A stretch of DNA of 64,000 nt from an uncultured Oceanospirillales bacterium. Its GTDB lineage: Bacteria; Pseudomonadota; Gammaproteobacteria; Xanthomonadales; SZUA-36. This document shows positions 53,642 through 60,797 of the stretch, piece by piece. Within the stretch, counting starts at the first letter, position 1. Each line of letters begins with the position of its first letter. The stretch lies in NCBI GenBank assembly GCA_913055655.1, contig CAJXKA010000001.1, forward strand, positions 868,842-932,841, given 5' to 3'. The notes below the pieces were generated by a model that saw only the letters and a program-made list of their open reading frames with translations, ran no database searches and was not told the DNA's origin. The position numbers were made by a program, and so were the translations under genes.

Positions 53642-54630
53642 CTCGTTGGTCAATTGAAAAAAGCGGAACTGGCATTGAGAAAAGCGGTACTGGGATTGAA
53701 AAATCTGGTACTGGAATTGAGAAGAGCGGCACTGGAATTGAGAAAAGCGGTACTGGTATCGAAAAATCAGGAACCGGCATACGACGAACTGCACTTGCTT
53801 GCGCACTCGTCGCGACTGGCTTTTTGACTACCGCGAATGCTGACAGACTGGACCCTAACGGCGACCTTAGCCTCTCCGTTGAAAACAATCGCATTTCCGT
53901 ATCCTGGCATATTGACGGAAGTGTATTTGTCGGCTTTTCAAATATTGAGGGTTCCCAAGGAAACCTTTCACTGATTGAAGTCACCCCTACCCGTAATGTT
54001 TCAAAGCTCGATGTAGCTGGAGGGGGCACAGGAGTACAAGTCGCTGGTGGCGGCACTGGCGTACAGGTTGCTGGCGGTGGCACTGGCACTAAAGTCGCTG
54101 GTGGTGGTACAGGCGTCGAAGTCGCAGGTGGTGGAACCGGCGTACAAGTTGCTGGCGGTGGCACTGGCGTGAAGGTTGCTGGTGGTGGTACTGGCGTACA
54201 GGTCGCTGGTGGCGGCACTGGTGTGCAGGTTGCCGGCGGTGGTACTGGCGTACAGGTCGCTGGTGGCGGCACTGGCGTACAGGTCGCTGGCGGTGGTACT
54301 GGCGTACAAGTCGCTGGTGGCGGCACTGGCGTGCAGGTTGCCGGCGGTGGTACTGGCGTACAGGTCGCTGGTGGCGGCACTGGCGTACAGGTTGCTGGCG
54401 GTGGTACTGGTATTGAAGGAATTTCGATCACTCTTCCAGCAGGCACCTTGATGAACATGTCCATCACCCTCGGCTGCAACAGCGCGACGGTTTCGGTCCT
54501 GGATTCAGCGGGTTACGAGGTCGTCACGTTTGATAACGTGAAGGTTTCCGGCGCGACGGGGGCTTGTGGCCGCGGCGTGATCGGTGCCGATGATCGGTTT
54601 GGGTCGCCGTTTGGGTCGATCAAACCATAA
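53638..54630 (+). CDS. Exported tandem-repeat protein (IEKSGTG heptads and VAGGGTG nonapeptides)
   Basis: 330 residues in five parts: MTRWS; six perfect heptads IEKSGTG (residues 6-47); a hydrophobic segment after two Arg (about 51-68, ending TANA as at a signal-peptidase site); a beta-like domain (69-125); fifteen VAGGGTG-xx nonapeptides (126-260, mostly VAGGGTGVQ); and a C-terminal domain (261-330) with two Cys. The nonapeptide register GGTGVQVAG has the glycine pattern of RTX repeats but lacks the calcium-binding Asp. Start overlaps the DUF6502 stop (ATGA). No homologue of known function is recognised. A cell-surface or periplasmic location is inferred. Confidence 0.8.
   Translation: MTRWSIEKSGTGIEKSGTGIEKSGTGIEKSGTGIEKSGTGIEKSGTGIRRTALACALVATGFLTTANADRLDPNGDLSLSVENNRISVSWHIDGSVFVGFSNIEGSQGNLSLIEVTPTRNVSKLDVAGGGTGVQVAGGGTGVQVAGGGTGTKVAGGGTGVEVAGGGTGVQVAGGGTGVKVAGGGTGVQVAGGGTGVQVAGGGTGVQVAGGGTGVQVAGGGTGVQVAGGGTGVQVAGGGTGVQVAGGGTGVQVAGGGTGIEGISITLPAGTLMNMSITLGCNSATVSVLDSAGYEVVTFDNVKVSGATGACGRGVIGADDRFGSPFGSIKP
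53653..53778 (+). repeat. Six 21-bp heptad-coding repeats (IEKSGTG)
   Basis: Six consecutive 21-bp units, identical at the protein level but differing at wobble bases (for example AAA/AAG, AGC/TCT/TCA and GGC/GGG/GGA/GGT), so selection acts on the peptide rather than recent slippage alone. Confidence 0.95.
54013..54417 (+). repeat. Fifteen 27-bp nonapeptide-coding repeats (VAGGGTG)
   Basis: Fifteen units of exactly 27 bp. The first six vary in the last two residues (VQ, VQ, TK, VE, VQ, VK); the later ones are all VQ until the final IE. Units at 54196-54303 and 54304-54411 form a 108-bp tandem duplication with four differences. Confidence 0.95.
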
Positions 54631-54670
54631 GGCTGGCGATTGCATAGCACTAGTTTGACCAACGAGAAAT

Positions 54671-54702
54671 CACCCCTGCAGCCTTGCAGGGGTGCCTTTT
54701 CC
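54671..54702 (+). terminator. Intrinsic terminator after the repeat-protein gene
   Basis: CACCCCTGCA and TGCAGGGGTG form a perfect 10-bp stem around GCCT, followed by CCTTTTCC. It closes the two-gene operon 40 bases after its stop. Confidence 0.8.
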
Positions 54703-54773
54703 CGGTGGGGCTTGCGATCGATTGGCAATGTGCTACGTCAGCCGGGGGTCGAGTGACCCCTGGCGATTTTCTT

Positions 54774-55118
54774 TTAGCCCGGCGGCCAGGTGAACGCCCT
54801 GCCGGCGAGTAGATGAAGGTGGATGTGGAATACGGTTTGGCCGGCTGCGGCGTTGCAGTTCATGACCACGCGATAGCCTTCGTCTGAATATCCTTCCTGC
54901 CCGGCGATCTGCCTGGCGACACTAAACAACTTCCCGACCACCTTCTCATCGTCTTCCGATATGTCATTGATGGTCCTGATTCGCTTTTTGGGAACGATCA
55001 GGACGTGCAACGGCGCCTTCGGGTTGATGTCCCGGAACGCGATCACTTCATCATCTTCGTGGACGATTTCGGCCGGTATTTCCCGGTCGATGATTTTCAG
55101 GAACAGGTCTTCTGACAT
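54774..55118 (-). CDS. hinT: HIT family purine nucleoside phosphoramidase
   Basis: 114 residues. LFLKIIDREIPAEIVHEDDEVIAFRDINPKAPLHVLIVPKKRI and the HIT triad HIHLHLL close to the C-terminus match HinT. Hydrolyses AMP-lysine and other adenosine phosphoramidates. ATG 55118 (MSEDLF) is the standard start. It ends in a short GRAFTWPPG tail. Convergent with the repeat-protein terminator. Confidence 0.95.
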   Translation of the reverse strand: MSEDLFLKIIDREIPAEIVHEDDEVIAFRDINPKAPLHVLIVPKKRIRTINDISEDDEKVVGKLFSVARQIAGQEGYSDEGYRVVMNCNAAAGQTVFHIHLHLLAGRAFTWPPG

Positions 55119-55172
55119 AACGGTCATCCAAAATTTGCCTGAAGGCACCCTACTCCCATCATGCTGGGTTGG

Positions 55173-55871
55173 CTACCCGGCCGAGCTGGTTCCGGTTTCG
55201 AACAGTAATTCGCAGTAACGGCTGGCCGCCGCTTCGGGTGCGGGTACCGAGGACGGATCTTCGGAGTGATAGGCCTTCGCCCTGATGCCCGTTCGCATCG
55301 GGCCCGGGTCCAGGCAGAAAACATGACAACCTGTGCCGGCAGTCTCTTCGGCGAATGTTGATGCCATGCTCCGGAGCGCCCCCTGGGTGGCGCCATAGGG
55401 CCCCCAGTATGCAGCGCCCTGCCCGGCTTCTTCGTTGATCGAAAAAATCATGACCCCGTTTGCGCTGCGCAAGGCGGGGAGCGCGGTCTGCGCCAGCAAC
55501 CACGGCGCGTTCAGGTTGACCTGGACATGTTCGAGCCAGGCATCTCCCGCCACCTGGTCCATGGGCTGCAGGCCATCGAAACGGGCCGCGCAATGCACCA
55601 GTCCGTGCAGGGCGCCATAACTTTCGACGATGCCCGTGATGAGTTCATTGCAGTTTTCCGGATTCAGTGTGCACAGGTCGACATCGCAGAAGCCCGGTGC
55701 GGGCGCGCCGGCCGTTTCCACTTCGGTACAGACTCGCCCCAGGCCGCGTTTATCACGATCGAGCAGTACGAGCTGCGCACCGCGCTCCGCACATTGCCTG
55801 GCCAGCGCGCCGCCAAGGCCGCCTGCGGCACCGGTGATCAGGATGGTTTTCGGCGAATCAGGCGTGGACAT
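55173..55871 (-). CDS. YciK-like short-chain dehydrogenase with degenerate active site
   Basis: 232 residues. Rossmann start KTILITGAAGGLGGALARQ and family segments like E. coli YciK: DLCTLNPENCNELITGIVESYGALHGLVH, then WLEHVQVNLNAPWLLAQTALPAL and DPGPMRTGIRAKAYHSEDP. The active site departs from the SDR tetrad: the NAG motif reads CAA, the Ser region is INE (135-137), Tyr149 is kept, but Lys of YxxxK is Gln153. Probably catalytically impaired or altered. ATG 55871 is preferred to a TTG at 55901. No neighbour suggests a substrate. Confidence 0.82.
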   Translation of the reverse strand: MSTPDSPKTILITGAAGGLGGALARQCAERGAQLVLLDRDKRGLGRVCTEVETAGAPAPGFCDVDLCTLNPENCNELITGIVESYGALHGLVHCAARFDGLQPMDQVAGDAWLEHVQVNLNAPWLLAQTALPALRSANGVMIFSINEEAGQGAAYWGPYGATQGALRSMASTFAEETAGTGCHVFCLDPGPMRTGIRAKAYHSEDPSSVPAPEAAASRYCELLFETGTSSAG

Positions 55872-55975
55872 GTCAGGAACCGGCGCGTTGAAAGGCGGCA
55901 AGTCTACAGCGAGCCGCGCTGCGCGCCAAACCCGGGGTGTTCCAGCGTGAGGGTGAAACCGGCGATAATGTCATT

Positions 55976-56278
55976 ATGCCGACCTACGTTTATTGCCCAT
56001 CAGGCGACGACTCCTGCCGTTACTGCATGAACGGATTCGAGTGGCGCCAGAAAATCAGCGCCGCACCGCTGGAGACCTGCCCGGAATGCCAGTCTGGCGT
56101 CAGGCGAGTCATTTCAGCGCCTTCACTGGTGACGGGCGGCCCGCCGATGGATGAAAAAAACATAGAAAAACATGGCTTTACGCAGTACCGGAAGCTCGAG
56201 AAAGGTGTATATGAACGGACTGCGGGAAAAGGCCCGGCGATCATCGATGGTCGGGAATCCGGCGGTAATGGGGACTGA
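55976..56278 (+). CDS. FmdB-type zinc-ribbon protein
   Basis: 100 residues. N-terminal PTYVYCPSGDDSCRYCMNGFEWRQKI and a CPECQ pair form a zinc ribbon; RRVISAPSLV is the family's usual ending of the ribbon. FmdB-type proteins are putative regulators; here the ribbon is followed by an about 50-residue tail containing 'GFTQYRKLEKGVYERTAGKGP'. ATG 55976 chosen (family N-terminus). Flanked by the SDR gene (divergent) and the Slp lipoprotein gene (convergent). Function unproven. Confidence 0.82.
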   Translation: MPTYVYCPSGDDSCRYCMNGFEWRQKISAAPLETCPECQSGVRRVISAPSLVTGGPPMDEKNIEKHGFTQYRKLEKGVYERTAGKGPAIIDGRESGGNGD

Positions 56279-56295
56279 AGCCCTGTCACCCCCGC

Positions 56296-56826
56296 TTACA
56301 GGTTGACACCGACACCCACCCCGAAATTAACATCCGGGTTCCACGTGCCGGGGTTTCTCGGCCACAGGTGCACCTGCCTGACCTGGACGAAGGGCACGCT
56401 CATGACGTACTCGTCGACCTGCGCGTCGGCGAAGCCGTCGAGATCGCCCGCCAGGCTGATCCAGCGCCCCGGCGTGTAGTCCTGGGGTTCGAGAAATCCC
56501 GGGTAGAACGCAATAAATCGCCCCACTGAGCGTTGCTCGACCAGGGGCACGTTGCTGCCATTCAGCGGTACCGCCAGCACCTGCAGGACCGTGCCGTCTT
56601 CCTCGTTGTCGATGGACAGGATGCGGCCGCCCCAGACAACCACGCCACGGCTCGGCACGCCGTCATTTCCGACCTGGGACGGATAGACCGGGAGCCTGTT
56701 TTCCGTGCCGTCAAACTTTACCGACGTGCACGCGGCCAGGCACATCGTGATCATTATCATAATGCACGTGAAATATGGTCTGTATCGCGATGTATCAGTT
56801 AACTTTTTCACTAATTTCACTGACAT
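56296..56826 (-). CDS. Slp/YeaY family outer-membrane lipoprotein
   Basis: 176 residues. N-terminal signal with lipobox LAAC (about residue 33) and the Slp-family core GVVVWGGRILSIDNEEDGTVLQVLAVPLN, RSVGRFIAFYPGFLEPQDYTPGRWISLAGDL. E. coli Slp is a starvation-induced outer-membrane lipoprotein. The start ATG 56826 lies within the last codons of the GFA gene (32-base overlap on the same strand), and a methionine cluster near the lipobox could also initiate. The role in this organism is unknown. Confidence 0.85.
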   Translation of the reverse strand: MSVKLVKKLTDTSRYRPYFTCIMIMITMCLAACTSVKFDGTENRLPVYPSQVGNDGVPSRGVVVWGGRILSIDNEEDGTVLQVLAVPLNGSNVPLVEQRSVGRFIAFYPGFLEPQDYTPGRWISLAGDLDGFADAQVDEYVMSVPFVQVRQVHLWPRNPGTWNPDVNFGVGVGVNL

Positions 56827-57187
56827 GTTTCTCCCAGTTCCGGCCATCGAAATCCTGCCACCTAACGTTCAGCGATTCGGGCAGGTCAACACAGCCAAAG
56901 TTGACGCTCCACGCCTGGGGATGCGAACGGGGCTGGTAGAAAGACTTGATGCCGCAGGTCCGGCAGAACAGGTGGCGGGCCTCGCCCGTGTTGAACCGGT
57001 ATTCGACCAGGTTTTCCTCGCCCGAGCGCAGTTCAAAATTCTCGTGCGGCACGGTCAGGTGCAGGTACCCGCTTTTGCGACAGATGGAACAATTGCATCG
57101 CAGTACATCCACGGTATCCGGCAATTGCACGCGAAACGCGACTGCGCCGCAGTGGCAGCCGCCTTCACAGGTATGCTGGCGTTTCAT
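56795..57187 (-). CDS. GFA family (CENP-V/GFA) zinc protein
   Basis: 130 residues. The GFA-domain Cys ligands are all present: EGGCHCGAVAFRV, RCNCSICRKSGY and LFCRTCGIKSFYQPRSHP. The family takes its name from a glutathione-dependent formaldehyde-activating enzyme, though most members have no proven activity. Overlaps the Slp gene start downstream and the next gene upstream by 4 bases, so Slp, GFA and the squalene/phytoene-like gene form one unit. Confidence 0.88.
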   Translation of the reverse strand: MKRQHTCEGGCHCGAVAFRVQLPDTVDVLRCNCSICRKSGYLHLTVPHENFELRSGEENLVEYRFNTGEARHLFCRTCGIKSFYQPRSHPQAWSVNFGCVDLPESLNVRWQDFDGRNWEKHVSEISEKVN

Positions 57188-57966
57188 GGTGCCAGTTTAG
57201 CAGCCAGCCGCCTGGCCGCTCGCCAGGTGGACCACGTTTCACCGAAGGTTGGTGCACCGCCGCGTTTCGCCACGGTATCGGGCGACTTGGCCAGCATCGC
57301 GAGCCGTCCCTGCACCACGTGATCACGCAGTGCAAACGCGGCGGTTATCGAGTCGTGATCGGCGCTGGCCTCGACCGGACCCAGGGTGCGCCAGCGCTCC
57401 AGCGCTGTTGCGGCCAGGTTCCGGGTGATGTCGACCTGTGCGTCCGGCAGGCTGTGCCTTTCCTTTCCCGTGGCTCGAACTTCTCCATGACGGGCCAGCA
57501 GGTCCAGTGGCAACCAGCCCGGGGACCCGCCCTGCACCACCCAGGCTTCCAGCCACAGCAGGAGCGCGTTCGCCATGCCTGCAACCTGCTGCGGTTCGGC
57601 ACCGCCGACAAACGCCGACTCAATCATGCCAGACGACAACCTGCACCAGTCCATCAGCTCGGACTGGCTGGAGAACGGGCCCGAATCACAACGCATGCCC
57701 AGCGCGACGATGCCCTGCTCCCATGCCTGCCGGTCCCAATTGCCCAGCAGCCCGGTCTCGATGAGCGCCTGGATCACGGGGTGCTGGTGCTGGCCGGTAT
57801 CAACGGCCTCGTTGACCGCGTCTCGCCACCACTTCAGTTTGACGAGTGCGACGCCCGGGTCGGAAACCGTTTCGGGAATTTCGGTGACGGCATCGACCAG
57901 GGCGCTGGCGGCCCGCAGGCGTCCAAGCGCCCGGCCGCGCAGGAATCGCTGGCAGGTTTCGTACAC
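57184..57966 (-). CDS. Squalene/phytoene synthase family-like protein, motifs degenerate
   Basis: 260 residues. FLRGRALGRLRAASALVDAVTEIPETVSDPGVALVKLKWWRDAVNEAVDTGQHQHPVIQALIETG resembles the all-alpha trans-isoprenyl synthase family (also NDUFAF6-like), but neither DxxxD substrate motif is intact, only D-x-x-x-E (DAVTE). A catalytic role in terpenoid synthesis is therefore doubtful; related proteins have roles in respiratory-complex assembly. GTG 57966 starts it just after ubiG (4-base gap), so it may support quinone or respiratory functions. Inference only. Confidence 0.62.
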   Translation of the reverse strand: MYETCQRFLRGRALGRLRAASALVDAVTEIPETVSDPGVALVKLKWWRDAVNEAVDTGQHQHPVIQALIETGLLGNWDRQAWEQGIVALGMRCDSGPFSSQSELMDWCRLSSGMIESAFVGGAEPQQVAGMANALLLWLEAWVVQGGSPGWLPLDLLARHGEVRATGKERHSLPDAQVDITRNLAATALERWRTLGPVEASADHDSITAAFALRDHVVQGRLAMLAKSPDTVAKRGGAPTFGETWSTWRAARRLAAKLAP

Positions 57967-57970
57967 CGGA

Positions 57971-58684
57971 TCAGTCGCCGGTAACGGGCCTGGTGGCGTG
58001 CACGAGGTAATTGACGTCCAGCCGGCCGCCGGTCCGGGCGGTGCGGGTCAGCGGGTTGTAGTGCAAGCCTGTCAGCTCGTGCACTTCCAGCCCGGCGGAG
58101 CGGATCCAGGCCGCCAGCTCGGACGGCCGGATAAAACGGTCGTAACGGTGGGTGCCACGCGGCAACAGGCGGGCGATATGTTCTGCGCCAACGATGGCGG
58201 CGGCGAAGGCCAGCGGGGTGCGGTTCAGCGTGGAGAAGAACGCGTGACCGCCGGGGCGCAGCAGTCGCGCGCATGCCGCGACCGCCGACGCGGGCTCCGG
58301 TACGTGCTCCAGCATTTCCAGGCAGGTCACAACGTCGAACTGTCCGGCGTGATCCGCGGAAAAGGCTTCCACGGTGCTTTCGCGGTAGTCGACCTGGAGG
58401 TCGCTTTCATACAGGTGCAGACGCGCCACTTCCAGGGCGCGGGTCGCGATATCCAGGCCGGTGACCCGGGCGCCGGCCTTCGCCAGCCCCTCGGAAAGCA
58501 AACCGCCACCGCAGCCGACATCGACGACCGTCGCGCCTTCAAGGGACGCGCGTTCACCGATATAGCGCAACCGCGCCGGGTTCAGGTCATGCAGCGGACG
58601 GGAATCGCCCTCCGGGTCCCACCAACTGGCCGCGAGCTCGTCGAATCGAGCGCGCTCGGCCGGGTCCAGGTTCTGGGTGTTCAT
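57971..58684 (-). CDS. ubiG: Ubiquinone biosynthesis O-methyltransferase
   Basis: 237 residues. Motif I VVDVGCGGGLLSEGLAKAG, the N-terminal ELAASWWDPEGDSRPLHDLNPARLRYI and the C-terminal VDVNYLVHA match UbiG. Performs the two O-methylations in ubiquinone synthesis using SAM. Overlaps the deaminase gene upstream by 4 bases and precedes the squalene/phytoene-like gene by 4 bases. Confidence 0.96.
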   Translation of the reverse strand: MNTQNLDPAERARFDELAASWWDPEGDSRPLHDLNPARLRYIGERASLEGATVVDVGCGGGLLSEGLAKAGARVTGLDIATRALEVARLHLYESDLQVDYRESTVEAFSADHAGQFDVVTCLEMLEHVPEPASAVAACARLLRPGGHAFFSTLNRTPLAFAAAIVGAEHIARLLPRGTHRYDRFIRPSELAAWIRSAGLEVHELTGLHYNPLTRTARTGGRLDVNYLVHATRPVTGD

Positions 58685-60000
58685 GCCGCGCGCACCGCCA
58701 GTCGCTCGTCCCAGGCGCGCGCATTATCGACCACCGCGGCACGGTCCAGGGTGGTCAACTCGCCGTCTTTCATCAACAGTTGGCCAGCCACCCAGCTGTG
58801 CGAGAACTGCCGGCTGTTGGCGGCGTAGACCACCTGTGAGTGAACGTGATGCTCGGGCTGGGTTTCCGGCGCGGAAAGGTCCATCGCCACCAGGTCCGCG
58901 GACTTGCCCGTCTCGATGGTGCCGATTGTCGACTCGAGCCCCAGGGCGCGGGCGCCGCCGAGTGTGGTCATCTCGATCGCCGCCCAGGCGTCCAGCGCCC
59001 CGGCATTTCCCGAAGCGCCCTTGGCCAGCAGGGCCGCGGTACGTAACTCGCCCAGCAGGTCGAGGTCATTGTTGCTGGCCGCACCATCAGTGCCGATGGC
59101 GACGTTCACGCCGGCGTCCTGCAGTGCGGGCACCGGGCAGATGCCACTGGCAAGCTTCAGGTTCGACTCGGGGCAGTGAACGACGTGCGCGCCGCTGGCG
59201 GCGACGCGTTCAATGTCTTCGGTGTCGAGGTGCACCATGTGCACGGCGACGAAGTCCGGACCCAGCAGGCCCAGGCGCTCAAGGCGGGCCAGTGAACCTT
59301 CGCCGTAATCCTGGCGCGCTCGATCAACCTCCCAGCCCGCCTCGAGGACGTGCATGTTGACCCGCCAACCATGCGCCCTGGACATCTCCGCCACGCGCCG
59401 CAGTCCATCATCGTCCACGGTGTATGGCGCGTGGGGGGCCAGCGACATGTCCAGCAAGGGCTCGCCGGCCACCATTTCCGCCAGCGCCTCGGCCAGCGAC
59501 AGGCATTCGTCGATGCCGCTGGCCCACGGCGTTGGCACATCGATGACGGGATTGCCGATCACGGCCCGCATGCCCGCCTCCGCGGCGGCCTCGGCGATCG
59601 CGCGGGGATAGAAGTACATCTCGTTGAAACACGTGGTGCCGGAACGAATCATCTCCGCCATGGCGAGGCGTGTGCCGTCGCGCACGAAGGCTTCGCTGAC
59701 CCACTGGCCCTCGGTGGGCCAGATATGTTCACGCAGCCAGGTGTCCAGCGGCAGGTCGTCGGCAATGCCCCGCAGCAATGCCATCGGGGAATGCGTGTGC
59801 ATATTGACCAGGCCCGGCATCAGGACATGGTCGGGCAATTCGGTTCGCCGGTCGTCCGGATAGCGCTCCAGCGCTTCGGGGCGGGACAGCACGGCGTCGA
59901 TCCGGCCATCGACCAGGCGCACGGCCTGGTCGGTCAACACCGCTCGCGCCGGCCGAACCGGCAGCAGGTACCGGGGCAGGATCAGCTCGCCGCGTGGCAC
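58681..60000 (-). CDS. mtaD: 5-methylthioadenosine/S-adenosylhomocysteine deaminase
   Basis: 439 residues of the amidohydrolase/ATZ-TRZ family. Metal ligands: MHTHSP (N-terminus), a central H in NMHVLEAG, APHAPYTV and the D of IGTDGAASNNDLDLLGELRTAALL. Deaminates methylthioadenosine or SAH, both products of SAM-dependent reactions. Next to the SAM-dependent UbiG gene and overlapping its start by 4 bases, so it may clear SAH. Substrate preference is not certain from sequence. Confidence 0.88.
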   Translation of the reverse strand: MPRGELILPRYLLPVRPARAVLTDQAVRLVDGRIDAVLSRPEALERYPDDRRTELPDHVLMPGLVNMHTHSPMALLRGIADDLPLDTWLREHIWPTEGQWVSEAFVRDGTRLAMAEMIRSGTTCFNEMYFYPRAIAEAAAEAGMRAVIGNPVIDVPTPWASGIDECLSLAEALAEMVAGEPLLDMSLAPHAPYTVDDDGLRRVAEMSRAHGWRVNMHVLEAGWEVDRARQDYGEGSLARLERLGLLGPDFVAVHMVHLDTEDIERVAASGAHVVHCPESNLKLASGICPVPALQDAGVNVAIGTDGAASNNDLDLLGELRTAALLAKGASGNAGALDAWAAIEMTTLGGARALGLESTIGTIETGKSADLVAMDLSAPETQPEHHVHSQVVYAANSRQFSHSWVAGQLLMKDGELTTLDRAAVVDNARAWDERLAVRAA

Positions 60001-60007
60001 GGGGCGG

Positions 60008-60577
60008 TCAGTCCTTGACCCGGGCGGCGTATTCGCCGGTACGGGTATCCACCTTGATCACTTCGCCTTCCTGGACGAAAAGCGGTACGCGAACAACAGC
60101 CCCGGTTTCCAGCGTCGCGGGCTTGCCGCCACTGCCGGACGTATCACCGCGCAGCCCCGGGTCTGTTTCCACGATTTTCAGCTCGGTAAAGTTCGGGGGC
60201 TCAACGCCCAGCGGGCTGCCATTCCACAGCGTGATGCGGCAGATCGCCTCTTCTTTCATCCACTGGGCGGCGTCGCCGACCGTCTCCTTGTCAACCGCGT
60301 ACTGCTCGAAGGTTTCCTGGTGCATGAAATGCCATTCGTCGCCGTCGCTGTACAGGTACTGGACGTCGGTTTCGAAGACATCGGCCGCCTCGACCGATTC
60401 ACCCGACTTGAAGGTGCGCTCGACGGTCCGCCCGGTCAGCAGGTTCTTGATCTTGACGCGGTTAAAAGCCTGCCCCTTGCCCGGCTTGACGAATTCATTT
60501 TCAACGATGTTGTAGGGGTCGCCGTCCAGGATGATCTTCAGGCCACCCTTGAACTCGTTCGTGTTGTATGAGGCCAT
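60008..60577 (-). CDS. efp: Elongation factor P
   Basis: 189 residues. Start [49 protein letters not shown] keeps the modified-Lys loop (GKGQA) of domain I; the C-terminal domain ends GEYAARVKD. Relieves ribosome stalling at polyproline. ATG 60577 is standard. Modification enzymes (EpmA/B) are not in this window. The gene is 7 bases upstream of the deaminase on the same strand. Confidence 0.97.
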   Translation of the reverse strand: MASYNTNEFKGGLKIILDGDPYNIVENEFVKPGKGQAFNRVKIKNLLTGRTVERTFKSGESVEAADVFETDVQYLYSDGDEWHFMHQETFEQYAVDKETVGDAAQWMKEEAICRITLWNGSPLGVEPPNFTELKIVETDPGLRGDTSGSGGKPATLETGAVVRVPLFVQEGEVIKVDTRTGEYAARVKD

Positions 60578-60797
60578 GGCCTCCTCCGTACTGATGTCAG
60601 GCGCGAATGATATCAGTGAACCCAATCGCGGTTCAGCCTGTCGTACACAAATCCGGGGCGATTCCTGTCATGATTGGCGGTTACGTCGGGCGACATCTAA
60701 ATTTTTCATTAACGTGCGGACAAAATGCGCCTATTAGAGATAAGGTTTTCAGGAATGACGACGAACGATACGACTGGCAACCTGGGGACAGCACACC

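Noticed and set aside
53574..54479. 301-codon minus-strand frame with repeated VPPPATCTP
   Set aside because: It is the reverse translation of the nonapeptide repeats; the plus strand has a ribosomal overlap, signal segment and terminator.
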